From: UBA5078 sp040384465
GTDB taxonomy: Bacteria > Pseudomonadota > Gammaproteobacteria > Pseudomonadales > Pseudohongiellaceae
Direction of reading: 5' to 3'
Assembly (NCBI GenBank): GCA_040384465.1
Contig: JAZKJF010000003.1
Location: 310,001-374,000, forward strand
Length of the DNA: 64,000 nucleotides
Of the stretch, positions 1-9,044 are shown piece after piece. The notes under the pieces are model-generated. The model was not told where the DNA came from, did no database searches, and saw only the letters and a program-made list of their open reading frames with translations. The translations under genes and the position numbers were made by a program. Within the stretch, counting starts at the first letter, position 1. Every line of letters starts with the position of its first letter.

Positions 1-227
1 TCCTTGATCTGCAGGTCAAGGAAGGGTTGATCGCAGCTCCCGAAGGTTTCCGTCCCTGGTACGAATTCCAGCAGCTGACCCCGGCTACCCGCATCCTCTT
101 CGGACACTGGGCTGCACTCGAAGGTCAGACCAGCAATCCCCTTGTGTATGCCATGGACACCGGTTGTGTCTGGGGCCGGGAACTGAGCATGATGCGTCTG
201 GAGGACCACCAGCTGTTCAGCGTCTAA
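1..227 (+). CDS. apaH: Bis(5'-nucleosyl)-tetraphosphatase (symmetrical), C-terminal part
   Basis: The reading frame is already open at base 3 and encodes the last ~74 residues of ApaH; the start lies outside the window. Family hallmarks are GFRPWYEF, FGHWAALEG, the near-invariant DTGCVWG block and MRLED close to the end. ApaH hydrolyses Ap4A to two ADP and belongs to the calcineurin-like metallophosphoesterases; the metal-binding motifs are in the missing N-terminal part. Adjacent cca and the downstream folate/tsaD genes match the usual gammaproteobacterial neighbourhood. The family assignment is confident; only the tail is visible. Confidence 0.9.
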   Translation, partial: LDLQVKEGLIAAPEGFRPWYEFQQLTPATRILFGHWAALEGQTSNPLVYAMDTGCVWGRELSMMRLEDHQLFSV

Positions 228-281
228 TCAGGGCGCTACACTCTTCTCATCATCCGCTTGCACTGGAACTCACCAGAACCC

Positions 282-1613
282 ATGAAAACCTACCTCGTCG
301 GGGGCGCCGTACGCGACAGACTGCTCGGACTCTCTGACTCCGACCGGGACTACGTGGTCGTCGGGAGCAGTGTCACCGAGATGTTGGCACTGGGTTATCA
401 GCAAGTGGGCCGCGACTTCCCCGTGTTTCTCCATCCCAAGAGCAAAGAGGAGTACGCCCTCGCCCGCACCGAACGCAAGACCGGGCCGGGCTACACGGGC
501 TTTGCCTTCAACGCTTCGTCTAACGTGACACTGGAAGAGGACTTGCTGCGCCGCGACCTCACCATCAACGCCATCGCCGAGGACGAGCAGGGCAATCTCA
601 TTGACCCTTATCACGGCCAGGCCGACCTCGAACAACGCATGCTCCGGCATGTCTCGCCAGCCTTCAGTGAAGACCCTTTGCGCGTGTTGCGCGTCGCCCG
701 CTTCGCCGCGCGTTTCGCCCACCTCGGGTTCCGCGTGGCTGATGAGACGCTGGCGCTGATGACGCGCATGAGTGCCAGCGGCGAACTCGACCATCTGGTG
801 GCTGAGCGCGTCTGGCAGGAGATGGACAAAGCCTTGCACGAACGCTCTCCCGCCGTGTTTTTCCGCACGCTGCGCGCTTGCGGTGCCCTCGCGGTGATTC
901 TGCCCGAGGTGGACGCCCTGTTTGGCGTGCCGCAGCCGGCGCGCCATCATCCGGAAATAGACACCGGTGTGCATGTGCTGATGTGCCTGGAGCAGGCCAC
1001 ACGCCTGTCGCAAGACCCGGTCGTGCGCTTCGCGACGCTGATGCATGACCTGGGCAAAGCCGTCACCCCTGCCAGCAACTGGCCGCATCACTACGGCCAC
1101 GAGAAGCTCGGGCTGACGCCGCTGAAGCGCCTGTGTGACCGCTTGCGGGTCCCCAACAAATACGCCGCCATTGCGCGACTGGCGAGCGAGTACCACACCC
1201 ACTGCCACCGCATCGCCGAGCTGCGCCCGGACACGATTTTGCGCTTACTGGAAGCACTGGATGCGTTCCGCAGACCAGAGCAGATGCAGCAGTTCCTGCT
1301 TGTCTGTGAGGCCGATGCGCGCGGGCGTACCGGTTTCGAAGACACGCCCTATCCGCAGGCTGAGCGGCTGCGCCAGGCGCTGCAGGCGGCGCTGAGCGTT
1401 GATATCAAAACTTTGCTGGAAACCTGTAGGAGCGAGCCCTGCTCGCGATCAGATTTTGAGTCAATCGATCGCGAGCAGGGCTCGCTCCTACAGCAGGGCA
1501 AAGAGCACAACGCCATCAAAGAGCTGATCAGCCAACACCGCACCCGCGCCATTGCCGCAGCGCTGCCGCAAGCTTCGCCACCACAACCATCTCCACCACA
1601 GGGAGACACTTGA
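282..1613 (+). CDS. cca: Multifunctional CCA tRNA nucleotidyltransferase
   Basis: This 443-residue protein adds or repairs the 3'-CCA of tRNAs. The ATG at 282 was chosen because it begins directly with MKTYLVGGAVRDRLLG, the nucleotidyltransferase signature, with the catalytic D21/D23 pair just after. The RNA-binding RRDLTINAIA block lies near residue 95, and an HD phosphohydrolase motif (LMHDLGKAVTP) near residue 255 marks the bacterial HD-containing type. A 68-bp REP palindrome lies inside the reading frame near the C-terminus and adds about 23 foreign residues (CRSEPCSRSD...). The frame stays open to a TGA that overlaps the next ATG by one base, implying translational coupling. Confidence 0.95.
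   Translation: MKTYLVGGAVRDRLLGLSDSDRDYVVVGSSVTEMLALGYQQVGRDFPVFLHPKSKEEYALARTERKTGPGYTGFAFNASSNVTLEEDLLRRDLTINAIAEDEQGNLIDPYHGQADLEQRMLRHVSPAFSEDPLRVLRVARFAARFAHLGFRVADETLALMTRMSASGELDHLVAERVWQEMDKALHERSPAVFFRTLRACGALAVILPEVDALFGVPQPARHHPEIDTGVHVLMCLEQATRLSQDPVVRFATLMHDLGKAVTPASNWPHHYGHEKLGLTPLKRLCDRLRVPNKYAAIARLASEYHTHCHRIAELRPDTILRLLEALDAFRRPEQMQQFLLVCEADARGRTGFEDTPYPQAERLRQALQAALSVDIKTLLETCRSEPCSRSDFESIDREQGSLLQQGKEHNAIKELISQHRTRAIAAALPQASPPQPSPPQGDT
1425..1492. repeat. REP palindrome inside the cca reading frame
   Basis: Bases 1425-1450 and 1467-1492 are perfect 26-base inverted copies separated by a 16-base loop. Each arm has the form TGTAGGAGCGAGCCCTGCTC followed by GCGATC, typical of the GTAG-class repetitive extragenic palindromes of Pseudomonas-like bacteria. 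Unlike ordinary REPs it is intragenic and translated. A near-identical half copy lies in the methyltransferase gene at 19538. Confidence 0.9.
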
Positions 1614-3166
1614 TGCTTGAAGCCGTCTGGATCGGGTTTGCGTTCAGTGTCGGATTGCTGGTGCGGCTGATTGGATTGCCGCCACTGGTGGGCTACCTGG
1701 CCGCCGGGTTCATGATTTCCTCGCAAGCCTCGCAATTCGGCCTGCCGTCGGGGAGCGGCGAAGTCTTGAGCCACGTGTCGCACCTGGGCGTCCTGCTCCT
1801 GCTGTTTACGGTGGGCCTCAAACTCAACGTGCGCAATCTGGTGAAACCGGAGGTGATCGGCGGAGGCGTGCTGCACTTTGTGATCTCCGGGGTTTTATTG
1901 ACTCCGGCGCTCTATCTACTGCTGAACCTGGCCATCCTCGATGCGCTGATGCTGGCGCTGGCATTGTCGTTTTCCAGTACCGTGCTGGCGGCCAAGGTGC
2001 TCGAAGGCAAGCGCGAGTTGCGGGCTTTCCACGGCCGCGTGGCGATTGGCATCCTGGTGGTGCAGGATCTGCTGGCGCTGCTGGTCATGAGCTTCGCCAG
2101 CGGTTCGACTCCATCCGTCTGGGCACTGCTGGTTTTCGGTTTGCCCTTGTTGCGCCCACTTTTGTTCCGCTTGCTGGATGCGAGCGGCAGCGGCGACCTG
2201 CAGCTGCTGTTCGGCCTGCTGCTGGCCTTGGTGATCGGCGGTTTCGGCTTCGAGCAGATCGGACTCAGTTCCGAACTCGGCGCACTGGTGTTTGGTGCAC
2301 TGCTGGCTTCTCACAAACGTGCTGGGGAGTTATCCAAAGCCTTGTGGGGCATCAAGGAATTCTTTCTTGTCGGCTTCTTCCTGCAGATTGGGGTTGGCGG
2401 TTTACCCGATGCCGACGCCTGGATCTTCGCGCTGATCATGACCGCGCTGCTGCCCTTGAAGGGATTACTGTTCATCGTGCTGCTGGTGGCCTTCAAACTG
2501 CGGGCGCGCAGCGCCTTCCTGTCCGGGCTGAGCCTGACGAATTACAGTGAGTTCGGGCTGATCGTGGCCAGCGTGGCGCTGCCGGAATGGATCGTGCCGC
2601 TGGCACTCACCGTCGCCCTCTCCTTCCTGGTATCCGCGCCACTGAACCGCTTCGCCCACCCCTTATACGAGCGCCTGGCCCAGTACCTGATTCCGCTGGA
2701 GCGCGACATCCGCCATCCCGATGAACAGCCCTTGTCACTGGGTGACGCCGACGTACTGATCATGGGCATGGGCCGCACCGGCAGCGCCGCCTACGAATAC
2801 CTGCAGGACAAATGCAAAGTCGTGGCCCTGGATTCGGACCCTGCACGGGTGCAACATCACCACAATCTCGGCAACAACATCTTCTTCGCGGACGCCGAAG
2901 ACCCCATGTTCTGGAGTCGGCTCAATTATGGCGCGGTGCGCGCGGTCATCCTCAGCCTCAACGAGGCTGAAGCCAAGCAGATAGCCACTCGCAAACTGCG
3001 CAAGAGCGGTTTCAAAGGGTTGATCGTGTCGCACAGCATGCATGAAGACGAAGCTCGTCAGATCATGCAGGCCGGTGCGGACCAGACCTATCTGACCATG
3101 TCGGAAGCAGGCTTCGGGCTGGCAGAACACGTCCGGCAGAACATCTTGCCGGCGCCTGCGTTGTGA
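1613..3166 (+). CDS. CPA2-type monovalent cation:proton antiporter with TrkA-N domain
   Basis: A 517-residue inner-membrane protein. The N-terminal ~350 residues are a run of hydrophobic helices of the Na+/H+-exchanger fold, with LVRLIGLPPLVGYLAAGF near the start and ALALSFSSTVLAAKVLEGK in the middle. The C-terminal part is a Rossmann TrkA-N/RCK domain (DVLIMGMGRTGSAAYEYL) expected to bind NAD(H) and gate transport. It resembles Kef/YbaL-type potassium efflux systems. The ATG at 1613 overlaps the cca stop, so the two are probably co-transcribed. The specific ion cannot be told from sequence. Confidence 0.85.
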   Translation: MLEAVWIGFAFSVGLLVRLIGLPPLVGYLAAGFMISSQASQFGLPSGSGEVLSHVSHLGVLLLLFTVGLKLNVRNLVKPEVIGGGVLHFVISGVLLTPALYLLLNLAILDALMLALALSFSSTVLAAKVLEGKRELRAFHGRVAIGILVVQDLLALLVMSFASGSTPSVWALLVFGLPLLRPLLFRLLDASGSGDLQLLFGLLLALVIGGFGFEQIGLSSELGALVFGALLASHKRAGELSKALWGIKEFFLVGFFLQIGVGGLPDADAWIFALIMTALLPLKGLLFIVLLVAFKLRARSAFLSGLSLTNYSEFGLIVASVALPEWIVPLALTVALSFLVSAPLNRFAHPLYERLAQYLIPLERDIRHPDEQPLSLGDADVLIMGMGRTGSAAYEYLQDKCKVVALDSDPARVQHHHNLGNNIFFADAEDPMFWSRLNYGAVRAVILSLNEAEAKQIATRKLRKSGFKGLIVSHSMHEDEARQIMQAGADQTYLTMSEAGFGLAEHVRQNILPAPAL

Positions 3167-4002
3167 ACAGCATGGCCGGGATAGCAGCACTCGCCGACTT
3201 CGTGCGCTCGCACCCACGCTTGCTGGTGCTCACCGGCGCGGGGCTGAGCGCGCCTTCCGGCATTCCCGTGTACCGCGATCAACTTGGCACCTGGCTCCGT
3301 ACTACCCCGGTGCAGCATCAGGACTTCCTCAACCTTCCCGGCAGCCGTCAGCGCTATTGGGCCAGAAGCATGGTCGGATGGCCGCGCATGGCGCAGTCCT
3401 CGCCCAATGCAGGTCACGTGGCTCTCGTTGAGCTTGAAAGATCGGGCTTTATCGAGTTGCTGGTCACACAGAATGTGGATTGTCTGCATCAGCGCGCGGG
3501 CCAGCGCCATCTGATCGATCTGCATGGCAGTCTCGATCGCGTCCATTGCCTGACCTGTGCGGCTACACTGCCAAGAACGCAGATGCAGGAGTGGCTGCAG
3601 GACCTCAACCCCGGCTTGCAAAGCCCGCTCGCGCAAATGCGACCGGATGGTGATGCGGACCTCGCCGACGCACTCATCGCCAGTGTTGTCATCCCGGACT
3701 GCCCTCACTGCGGCGGCATTCTGAAACCGGATGTGGTGTTCTTTGGAGGATCGGTGCCCAAGGCAAGGGTAGAAGCAGTGAATGAGGCTTTACAGCGCAG
3801 CGACGCGCTGCTGGTGATCGGCTCTTCGTTGACAGTATTCTCGGGCTTTCGCTTCTGCCGCGACGCCCATCAGTTGGGAAAACCGATTGCGGCGCTGAAC
3901 CAGGGCATCACGCGCGCCGATGATCTGCTGACACTGAAAATCGAAGAGGATTGCGAGCGCGGGCTGCGCGAATTGAGCGCTCTTTTGTCTGCGGCGCCTT
4001 AA
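3163..4002 (+). CDS. SIR2-family NAD-dependent protein deacylase (class II-like)
   Basis: A 279-residue sirtuin starting at GTG 3163, overlapping the stop of the antiporter gene. The NAD pocket shows TGAGLSAPSGIPVYRD; the catalytic part has TQNVDCLHQRAG and LHGSLDRVHCLTC. Zinc ligands are two Cys pairs, C-x2-C in VHCLTC and in CPHCGGILKPDVVFFG. The spacing and the GSSLTVFSGF block resemble SIRT4-like class II sirtuins rather than CobB. It removes acyl groups from lysines, consuming NAD. It converges with folK, overlapping it by four bases. Substrates are unknown. Confidence 0.88.
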   Translation: MNSMAGIAALADFVRSHPRLLVLTGAGLSAPSGIPVYRDQLGTWLRTTPVQHQDFLNLPGSRQRYWARSMVGWPRMAQSSPNAGHVALVELERSGFIELLVTQNVDCLHQRAGQRHLIDLHGSLDRVHCLTCAATLPRTQMQEWLQDLNPGLQSPLAQMRPDGDADLADALIASVVIPDCPHCGGILKPDVVFFGGSVPKARVEAVNEALQRSDALLVIGSSLTVFSGFRFCRDAHQLGKPIAALNQGITRADDLLTLKIEEDCERGLRELSALLSAAP

Positions 4003-4526
4003 AGGTCGTGCGAGTCCGCTGTCGATATCTGTTGCCCCTGCCACACGAAGTTCACCGGCCAGAGTTGCTGACGGGACGTGTCATAGGCATCCCACAGCTG
4101 GGCATAGGTGCGACCACTGGGAGCGTGCAGGCAGTTCCCGCACAGCTGCGCCAACGGACACAGCACATGGGCGTTCTCCACCACCTCCTCTCTCGGCAGC
4201 ATGATGCCCGCATGAACGCCACAGAGATCGCCGAAGGTCAGGATATCGATGTCCAGCGTCCGGCCACTGAAGCGCGGTTCGCTGCGAATGCGGCCGTGCT
4301 GATCTTCCAGCCACTTGAGATAGCGCGCCAACTCTTCCAGCGTATCGGAAGTGTCAATCACAACAGCCAGATTCAGAAAGTTGGCGCCGCTGAACCCGAC
4401 TGGCTTGCTCTCGAATACGGAGGAAACCTGCAAGACACCGAATTTCGCCTGCAGCGCATTCAGCCCCGCAATCAGGTGGTGTTCGGGATCGCTGTTGCTG
4501 CCCAGACTGAGGGCCACGCGGGTCAT
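3999..4526 (-). CDS. folK: 2-amino-4-hydroxy-6-hydroxymethyldihydropteridine pyrophosphokinase
   Basis: A 175-residue HPPK that transfers pyrophosphate from ATP to hydroxymethyl-dihydropterin in folate synthesis. It opens with MTRVALSLGSNSDPEHHL, the family signature, followed by SSVFESKPVGFSGANFLN. The catalytic segment contains RSEPRFSGRTLDIDILTFG, with the two metal-binding aspartates in DIDIL. The gene follows folB by six bases, so the two consecutive folate steps are encoded together downstream of tsaD. Confidence 0.95.
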   Translation of the reverse strand: MTRVALSLGSNSDPEHHLIAGLNALQAKFGVLQVSSVFESKPVGFSGANFLNLAVVIDTSDTLEELARYLKWLEDQHGRIRSEPRFSGRTLDIDILTFGDLCGVHAGIMLPREEVVENAHVLCPLAQLCGNCLHAPSGRTYAQLWDAYDTSRQQLWPVNFVWQGQQISTADSHDL

Positions 4527-4532
4527 GAACGA

Positions 4533-4919
4533 CTACTCCGCAGTGCCGCTGGGGATAGGCTGTGTTGTAGGAGCCCCTCTTTCGATGCGGACTCCCACAT
4601 CTCTGGCGCCCGCAATGGCACCAGGCTTGCCGATACGCAGGCGTAACCAGGGCACAGAGAATTCGCGCATGACGAGAGTCGCTACGCTCTCAGCCATGGC
4701 CTCCAGCAGCAGAAACTCACTGCTTTCGATAAAACTGATCAGACGCATGGACACGGCGTGATAATCCAGCGCTAACGCAATGTCTTCGCTGGCGGCGGCA
4801 GGCCGAATATCGGTGCCCATTTCCAGATCAAGGCTGACGACCTGGCGGCGCTCGCGCTCCCAGTCGTAGATGCCGATGACGGTCTCGATCCGCAGATCGT
4901 GAATGTAGACGATGTCCAT
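4533..4919 (-). CDS. folB: Dihydroneopterin aldolase
   Basis: A 128-residue FolB that splits dihydroneopterin to hydroxymethyl-dihydropterin. The start at 4919 gives MDIVYIHDLRIETVIGIYDW, the canonical N-terminus; the frame is open further upstream but that extension is not family-like. Other conserved features are LDYHAVSMRLISFIESSEF, the LLEAMAE helix, and KPGAIAGARDVGVRIERG near the end. It lies 19 bases after tsaD and 6 before folK in a leftward operon. plsY, which commonly sits between folB and tsaD in Pseudomonas, is absent. Confidence 0.93.
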   Translation of the reverse strand: MDIVYIHDLRIETVIGIYDWERERRQVVSLDLEMGTDIRPAAASEDIALALDYHAVSMRLISFIESSEFLLLEAMAESVATLVMREFSVPWLRLRIGKPGAIAGARDVGVRIERGAPTTQPIPSGTAE

Positions 4920-4938
4920 GCTGGCAACAGACCTGCAG

Positions 4939-6009
4939 TTAATGGGAAGAACCAGTAGGGGAATTGTTGGAAGTGCCGATGGGCGCAAGGCTCGCCAGCG
5001 GCCAGCGTGGCCTGACGTTCAACTCCAACCCATCATGCTCACCGGCCAGCAGACGCTGGCAGCCCGCATAGGCAATCATGGCTCCGTTGTCGGTGCAGAA
5101 GCGCGGCTTGGCGTAGAACAATTGACTCTTTTCTTTTTCGACCATCGCTTGCAGCCCGGCGCGCAGGCGCAGATTAGCGCTGACACCTCCCGCAATGATC
5201 AGGGTTTTCATGCCCGTTTGCTGGAGAGCACGGCGACACTTGATCACGAAGGTTTGCACGACGGCGTCCTCGAAGGCGAAGGCGATGTCGGCTTTGGTCT
5301 GTTGATCGACTTCACCAGTGGCACTGCTGGCAAGTGCTTCCATCAGCGTGTTGCGCACGGAAGTCTTAAGACCACTGAAACTGAACTCAAGCCCCGGGCG
5401 ATTGACCATCGGCCTCGGGAAAGTAAAGCGTCCGGGTGTTCCGGACTGCGCCAGCGCTGCAACTCGCGGGCCGCCTGGATAGGCGAGGCCGAGCATCTTG
5501 CCTACTTTATCGAATGCCTCGCCAGCGGCGTCATCCAGAGACTCCCCGAGCAGGGTGTAGCTGCCGATGCCATCAACCTGCACCAGCTGGGTGTGTCCGC
5601 CAGACACCAGCAGTGCGACAAAAGGGAAAGCGGGGGGCGATTCTTCCAGCATCGGAGCCAGCAGGTGCCCTTCCATGTGATGGACACCGATAGTCGGCAC
5701 ATTCAACGCCATGCCCAGTGAACGCCCGACGCTCGCACCCACCAGCAGCGCCCCGACGAGCCCCGGTCCGGACGTATACGCGATACCGTCCAGCTCCGAC
5801 AACGCGGTTCCAGAGCGCTCCAGCACCTCTTTGATCAGCGGGAGAGTCTTGCGGATATGATCGCGGGACGCCAGCTCAGGCACCACACCGCCGAAACGCG
5901 CGTGAATTTCAACCTGGCTGTAAAGGCTGTCGGCCAGCAAGCCGCGCTCGCTGTCATAAACAGCAACGCCCGTTTCATCACAAGATGTTTCTATCCCCAA
6001 AACCCGCAT
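4939..6009 (-). CDS. tsaD: tRNA N6-adenosine threonylcarbamoyltransferase
   Basis: A 356-residue Kae1/TsaD ATPase-fold protein that transfers threonylcarbamoyl to A37 of ANN-decoding tRNAs, working with TsaB, TsaC and TsaE elsewhere in the genome. The start at 6009 gives MRVLGIETSCDETGVAVYD. Metal ligands H111 and H115 lie in HHMEGHLLAP; other family blocks are SGPGLVGALLVG, FSFSGLKTSV and AGGVSANLRLR. It is divergent from rpsU across a 252-base gap that should hold promoters for both directions. Confidence 0.96.
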   Translation of the reverse strand: MRVLGIETSCDETGVAVYDSERGLLADSLYSQVEIHARFGGVVPELASRDHIRKTLPLIKEVLERSGTALSELDGIAYTSGPGLVGALLVGASVGRSLGMALNVPTIGVHHMEGHLLAPMLEESPPAFPFVALLVSGGHTQLVQVDGIGSYTLLGESLDDAAGEAFDKVGKMLGLAYPGGPRVAALAQSGTPGRFTFPRPMVNRPGLEFSFSGLKTSVRNTLMEALASSATGEVDQQTKADIAFAFEDAVVQTFVIKCRRALQQTGMKTLIIAGGVSANLRLRAGLQAMVEKEKSQLFYAKPRFCTDNGAMIAYAGCQRLLAGEHDGLELNVRPRWPLASLAPIGTSNNSPTGSSH

Positions 6010-6261
6010 CAGCCTGACAACCCTTATCCCGAAAAGGCCGCTATCATATGCCAGCAGCGGCGAAAATAACCAGCCAGAAACCGTAAAGTCCGCGCCCCGC
6101 AAGGGCTTGCGGGCAATGTCGCTTTCTCTCGTATGATTCCTTTGCATTTGCCTGATTGCCGCATTACCATATGCCCCCTTTGATTTTAATGGGCAACCCT
6201 CGTTGTGGGGGCGGCCGGAAACAGTAATTAGCGCAACAACTTTGGAAGGTATCCAGTCATT

Positions 6262-6477
6262 ATGCCGATGGTAAAACTGAAAGAAAATGAACCGTTTGAC
6301 GTAGCCCTGCGCAGATTCAAGCGTTCATGCGAGAAAGCCGGAGTGCTGGCAGAAGTTCGCCGCAAGGAGTTCTACGAGAAGCCCACAGCAGCACGCAAGC
6401 GTAAAGCAGCGGCAGCGGTGAAGCGCCATCTGAAGAAACTGCAGCGCGAAAACAAGAAGACTAAACGCTTCTATTAA
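6262..6477 (+). CDS. rpsU: 30S ribosomal protein S21
   Basis: A 71-residue basic protein with the S21 sequence: KLKENEPFDVALRRFKRSC, then EFYEKPTAARKRKAAAAVKR. It binds the platform of the small subunit near the anti-Shine-Dalgarno region and assists initiation. The ATG at 6262 follows a GGAAGG ribosome-binding site. It is the first gene of the macromolecular-synthesis operon rpsU-yqeY-dnaG-rpoD. A weak upstream match TTGCAT (6142) and TACCAT (6165), spaced 17, could be its promoter but is not convincing. Confidence 0.97.
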   Translation: MPMVKLKENEPFDVALRRFKRSCEKAGVLAEVRRKEFYEKPTAARKRKAAAAVKRHLKKLQRENKKTKRFY

Positions 6478-6548
6478 TCGCGGAATCGCAGTCTGTTGAG
6501 AGCAACCCGGCCTTCGGGCCCCGGCTCATCGAGTTCACTGGACAGCAA

Positions 6549-7007
6549 ATGGCAGAAAGCGCGCTTAAACAGCAGATCACAGAAGCAATGAAAGATGCCA
6601 TGCGGGCCAAAAACAAGGTTCGCTTGGGGACTATCCGCCTTGCGCTGGCCGAGATCAAGAAGATCGAGGTCGATGAGCGCATTGACCCGGATGACACTCG
6701 CGTCACCGGCATTCTGGACAAAATGATCAAGCAGCGCCGCGAATCGGTAAAGCAGTACGAGGCAGGCAATCGTCAGGACCTCGCTGACATCGAGACTGTC
6801 GAAATCGGTGTACTGCAGGAATTCATGCCCCAGGCACTGTCGGCCGATGACCTGAAAGCGATCATCAGCAAAGCGCTGGCAGAATCTGGCGCCACCGGCA
6901 TTCAGGACATGGGCAAGGTCATGGCCGCTGTCCGCCCTGCGGTAATCGGCCGCGCCGACATGGCCGCCGTCAGTCAGATCATCAAGCAACAACTGTCCGG
7001 CAACTAG
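6549..7007 (+). CDS. yqeY: GatB/YqeY domain protein
   Basis: A 152-residue protein of the YqeY family, related to the tail domain of GatB amidotransferase. Visible family features are LKQQITEAMKDAMRAKNK, LGTIRLALAEIKKIEVDE, MIKQRRESVKQYEAGNRQDL and IQDMGKVMAAVRP. It may bind tRNA, but its cellular role is not settled. It stands between rpsU and dnaG, as in Pseudomonas and many other gammaproteobacteria. Confidence 0.93.
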   Translation: MAESALKQQITEAMKDAMRAKNKVRLGTIRLALAEIKKIEVDERIDPDDTRVTGILDKMIKQRRESVKQYEAGNRQDLADIETVEIGVLQEFMPQALSADDLKAIISKALAESGATGIQDMGKVMAAVRPAVIGRADMAAVSQIIKQQLSGN

Positions 7008-7072
7008 CTGGCAGTGCAACGACGCTAGGCCCCGCAAGTCCCCCGATTCATCACTCTCAGGTATCGTGACGC

Positions 7073-8938
7073 ATGGCTGGTCTGATTCCGCAAGCATTCA
7101 TTGATGATCTGCTCAGCCGCGTCGACATTGTCGATGTGATCGACAAGCGCATCAAGTTGCGCAAGACCGGCAAGAATTACTCCGCGCTCTGCCCCTTCCA
7201 CACCGAAAAATCGCCCTCCTTCAGCGTCGAGCCCGACAAGCAGTTCTATTACTGCTTCGGTTGCGGCGCGGGCGGTAACGCACTCGGCTTCGTCATGGAC
7301 TACGAGCGCATGGATTTTCCGCAGGCAGTCGAAGCACTGGCGGGTGACTATGGCCTGGAAGTCCCAAGAGAGGAAGGCAAGGGCGAGGACAAACGCCAGA
7401 GTGAAAACAAACAACTGCTCGCGGTGCTGCACGACGCCAATCAGTTCTACCAGAAGCAATTACGCGCACACCCGCTCAAAACCCGCGCCGTCGATTACCT
7501 GAAAAAACGCGGGCTGACCGGAGAGATTGCCAAACAGTTCGGCATCGGTTTCGCGCCTCCGGGTTGGGACAATTTGCTCAAGACACTCGGCAATCACAAC
7601 ACCGCCACCATCGAGTCCATGATCAAATCCGGTTTGCTGATCAAGCGCGATCAGGACAATGCCGAAGAGGGGTCGTCACAGCAAAGCCAGCGCAAAGAAG
7701 GCCAATACGACCGCTTCCGCGACCGCATCATGTTCCCGATCCGCGACACACGCGGAAGGGTCATCGGTTTTGGCGGCCGGGTGCTCAACGACGACAAACC
7801 CAAGTACCTGAACTCGCCGGAAACCCCCGTCTACCACAAAGGCAATGAGCTTTACGGCCTTTACGAGGCGCGCCGCGCCAACCCCAAACTGACGCGCTTC
7901 GTGATGGTGGAAGGCTATATGGATGTGGTGGCACTGGCACAGCATGGCATCGACTATGCCGTGGCGACGCTGGGCACCGCCACCAATGCCACACATCTGA
8001 CCCGCCTGTTCCGGCTGGTATCGGAAGTGGTTTACTGTTTCGACGGCGACAACGCCGGGCGCACCGCCGCATGGCGCGGCCTGCAGACAGCGTTGCCCGT
8101 CCTCGAAGATGGCAGACAGGTGCGCTTTTTGTTCCTGCCCGACGGCGAGGACCCGGACACATTGGTGCGCAAGATCGGCAAAGACAGGTTCAACACCTTG
8201 ATCGACCACGCCACGCCACTGGCGGATTTCTTCTTCGACCACCTGCGCGAAGGCCTGGACGCTGACAGCATCGAAGGCAAAGCGAAGCTCAGCAGCCTCG
8301 CGATTCCGCTGCTGCGCTTGCTGCCTAATGGCATCTACCGACAGTTGATGCTTGATCGTCTGGCAAGCCTTGCTGGAGTGGAAAGTCGCTCCATCGAAGC
8401 CATGGTGAACAAAAGTACACCGGCTCCGCAGCCCGCTGTCGATTCAGCCCCCCCTGAGTACGACTATCCGGTGCCCCCGGACGGCGACTTCAGTCCGCGC
8501 AGTTCTGCCCCCAAACAAGGCACTACAGCTCGCCAGCCTGCCGCACGCCAGAAGCAGGAACCGCGCAGCCCCGGGCTCAAGGCCATTGAATTGCTGCTGT
8601 ACAAACCGGAGGTCGCACACAGCTTGGACAAGGATCTGGAACCATTGCGCGAAAATGGCGACCAGTACACAGATTTGTTGCTTGAGCTTATTGAATTGAC
8701 AGCTTCGAGCCCCAAAACTAACACCTATACGATGCTGGGCCACTGCTACGGCACGCCCTTGGGAAATCAGCTGACGTTGCTGATGAAGAACGAAAAGATC
8801 ACCCCTCTTGAAGGGGTGGCGAGCGAATTCCACTATTTGATGGAGAGCCTGCTTGCCGATGCAAAGAAAAAGCAATTCAAGAAGCAATTGATTGAACAAC
8901 TGAAACCGCGTCTGCGGTCAGGTAACACAGACGGTTGA
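7073..8938 (+). CDS. dnaG: DNA primase
   Basis: A 621-residue primase that makes RNA primers at the replication fork. The N-terminal CHC2 zinc finger is formed by C40-x2-H43 and C61-x2-C64. The TOPRIM core has MVEGYMDVVALAQHG with the catalytic glutamate, and VYCFDGDNAGRTAAWR with the metal-binding aspartates. After a proline-rich linker (about residues 450-500) comes the C-terminal helicase-binding domain. Length and domain order are normal. It lies between yqeY and rpoD in the usual operon. Confidence 0.97.
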   Translation: MAGLIPQAFIDDLLSRVDIVDVIDKRIKLRKTGKNYSALCPFHTEKSPSFSVEPDKQFYYCFGCGAGGNALGFVMDYERMDFPQAVEALAGDYGLEVPREEGKGEDKRQSENKQLLAVLHDANQFYQKQLRAHPLKTRAVDYLKKRGLTGEIAKQFGIGFAPPGWDNLLKTLGNHNTATIESMIKSGLLIKRDQDNAEEGSSQQSQRKEGQYDRFRDRIMFPIRDTRGRVIGFGGRVLNDDKPKYLNSPETPVYHKGNELYGLYEARRANPKLTRFVMVEGYMDVVALAQHGIDYAVATLGTATNATHLTRLFRLVSEVVYCFDGDNAGRTAAWRGLQTALPVLEDGRQVRFLFLPDGEDPDTLVRKIGKDRFNTLIDHATPLADFFFDHLREGLDADSIEGKAKLSSLAIPLLRLLPNGIYRQLMLDRLASLAGVESRSIEAMVNKSTPAPQPAVDSAPPEYDYPVPPDGDFSPRSSAPKQGTTARQPAARQKQEPRSPGLKAIELLLYKPEVAHSLDKDLEPLRENGDQYTDLLLELIELTASSPKTNTYTMLGHCYGTPLGNQLTLLMKNEKITPLEGVASEFHYLMESLLADAKKKQFKKQLIEQLKPRLRSGNTDG

Positions 8939-8952
8939 TATTGAACCGGCAG

Positions 8953-8982
8953 CTGGCATGGTCGCCACGATGTGGCTATAAT
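8953..8982 (+). promoter_or_regulatory. Probable sigma-70 promoter of rpoD
   Basis: A perfect TATAAT at 8977-8982 lies 62 bases before the rpoD ATG, preceded at 18-base spacing by CTGGCA (8953-8958, four of six matches to TTGACA). The site sits in the dnaG-rpoD gap, where internal rpoD promoters are known in other gammaproteobacteria. Confidence 0.6.
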
Positions 8983-9044
8983 GCCCGGCTCTTTTAAACT
9001 ACCACGCTCAACATTCGGTCACCCTCGGCCGACAACGGGAACCC

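Noticed and set aside
270..1208. Leftward 312-codon open frame inside cca
   Set aside because: The opposite strand encodes a complete CCA-adding enzyme; the shadow has no recognisable domain.
4563..4600. GTAGGAG...CTCCCAC arms in folB resembling a REP
   Set aside because: The inner arms do not pair and the segment codes for the conserved VGVRIER block of FolB, so the likeness is probably chance.
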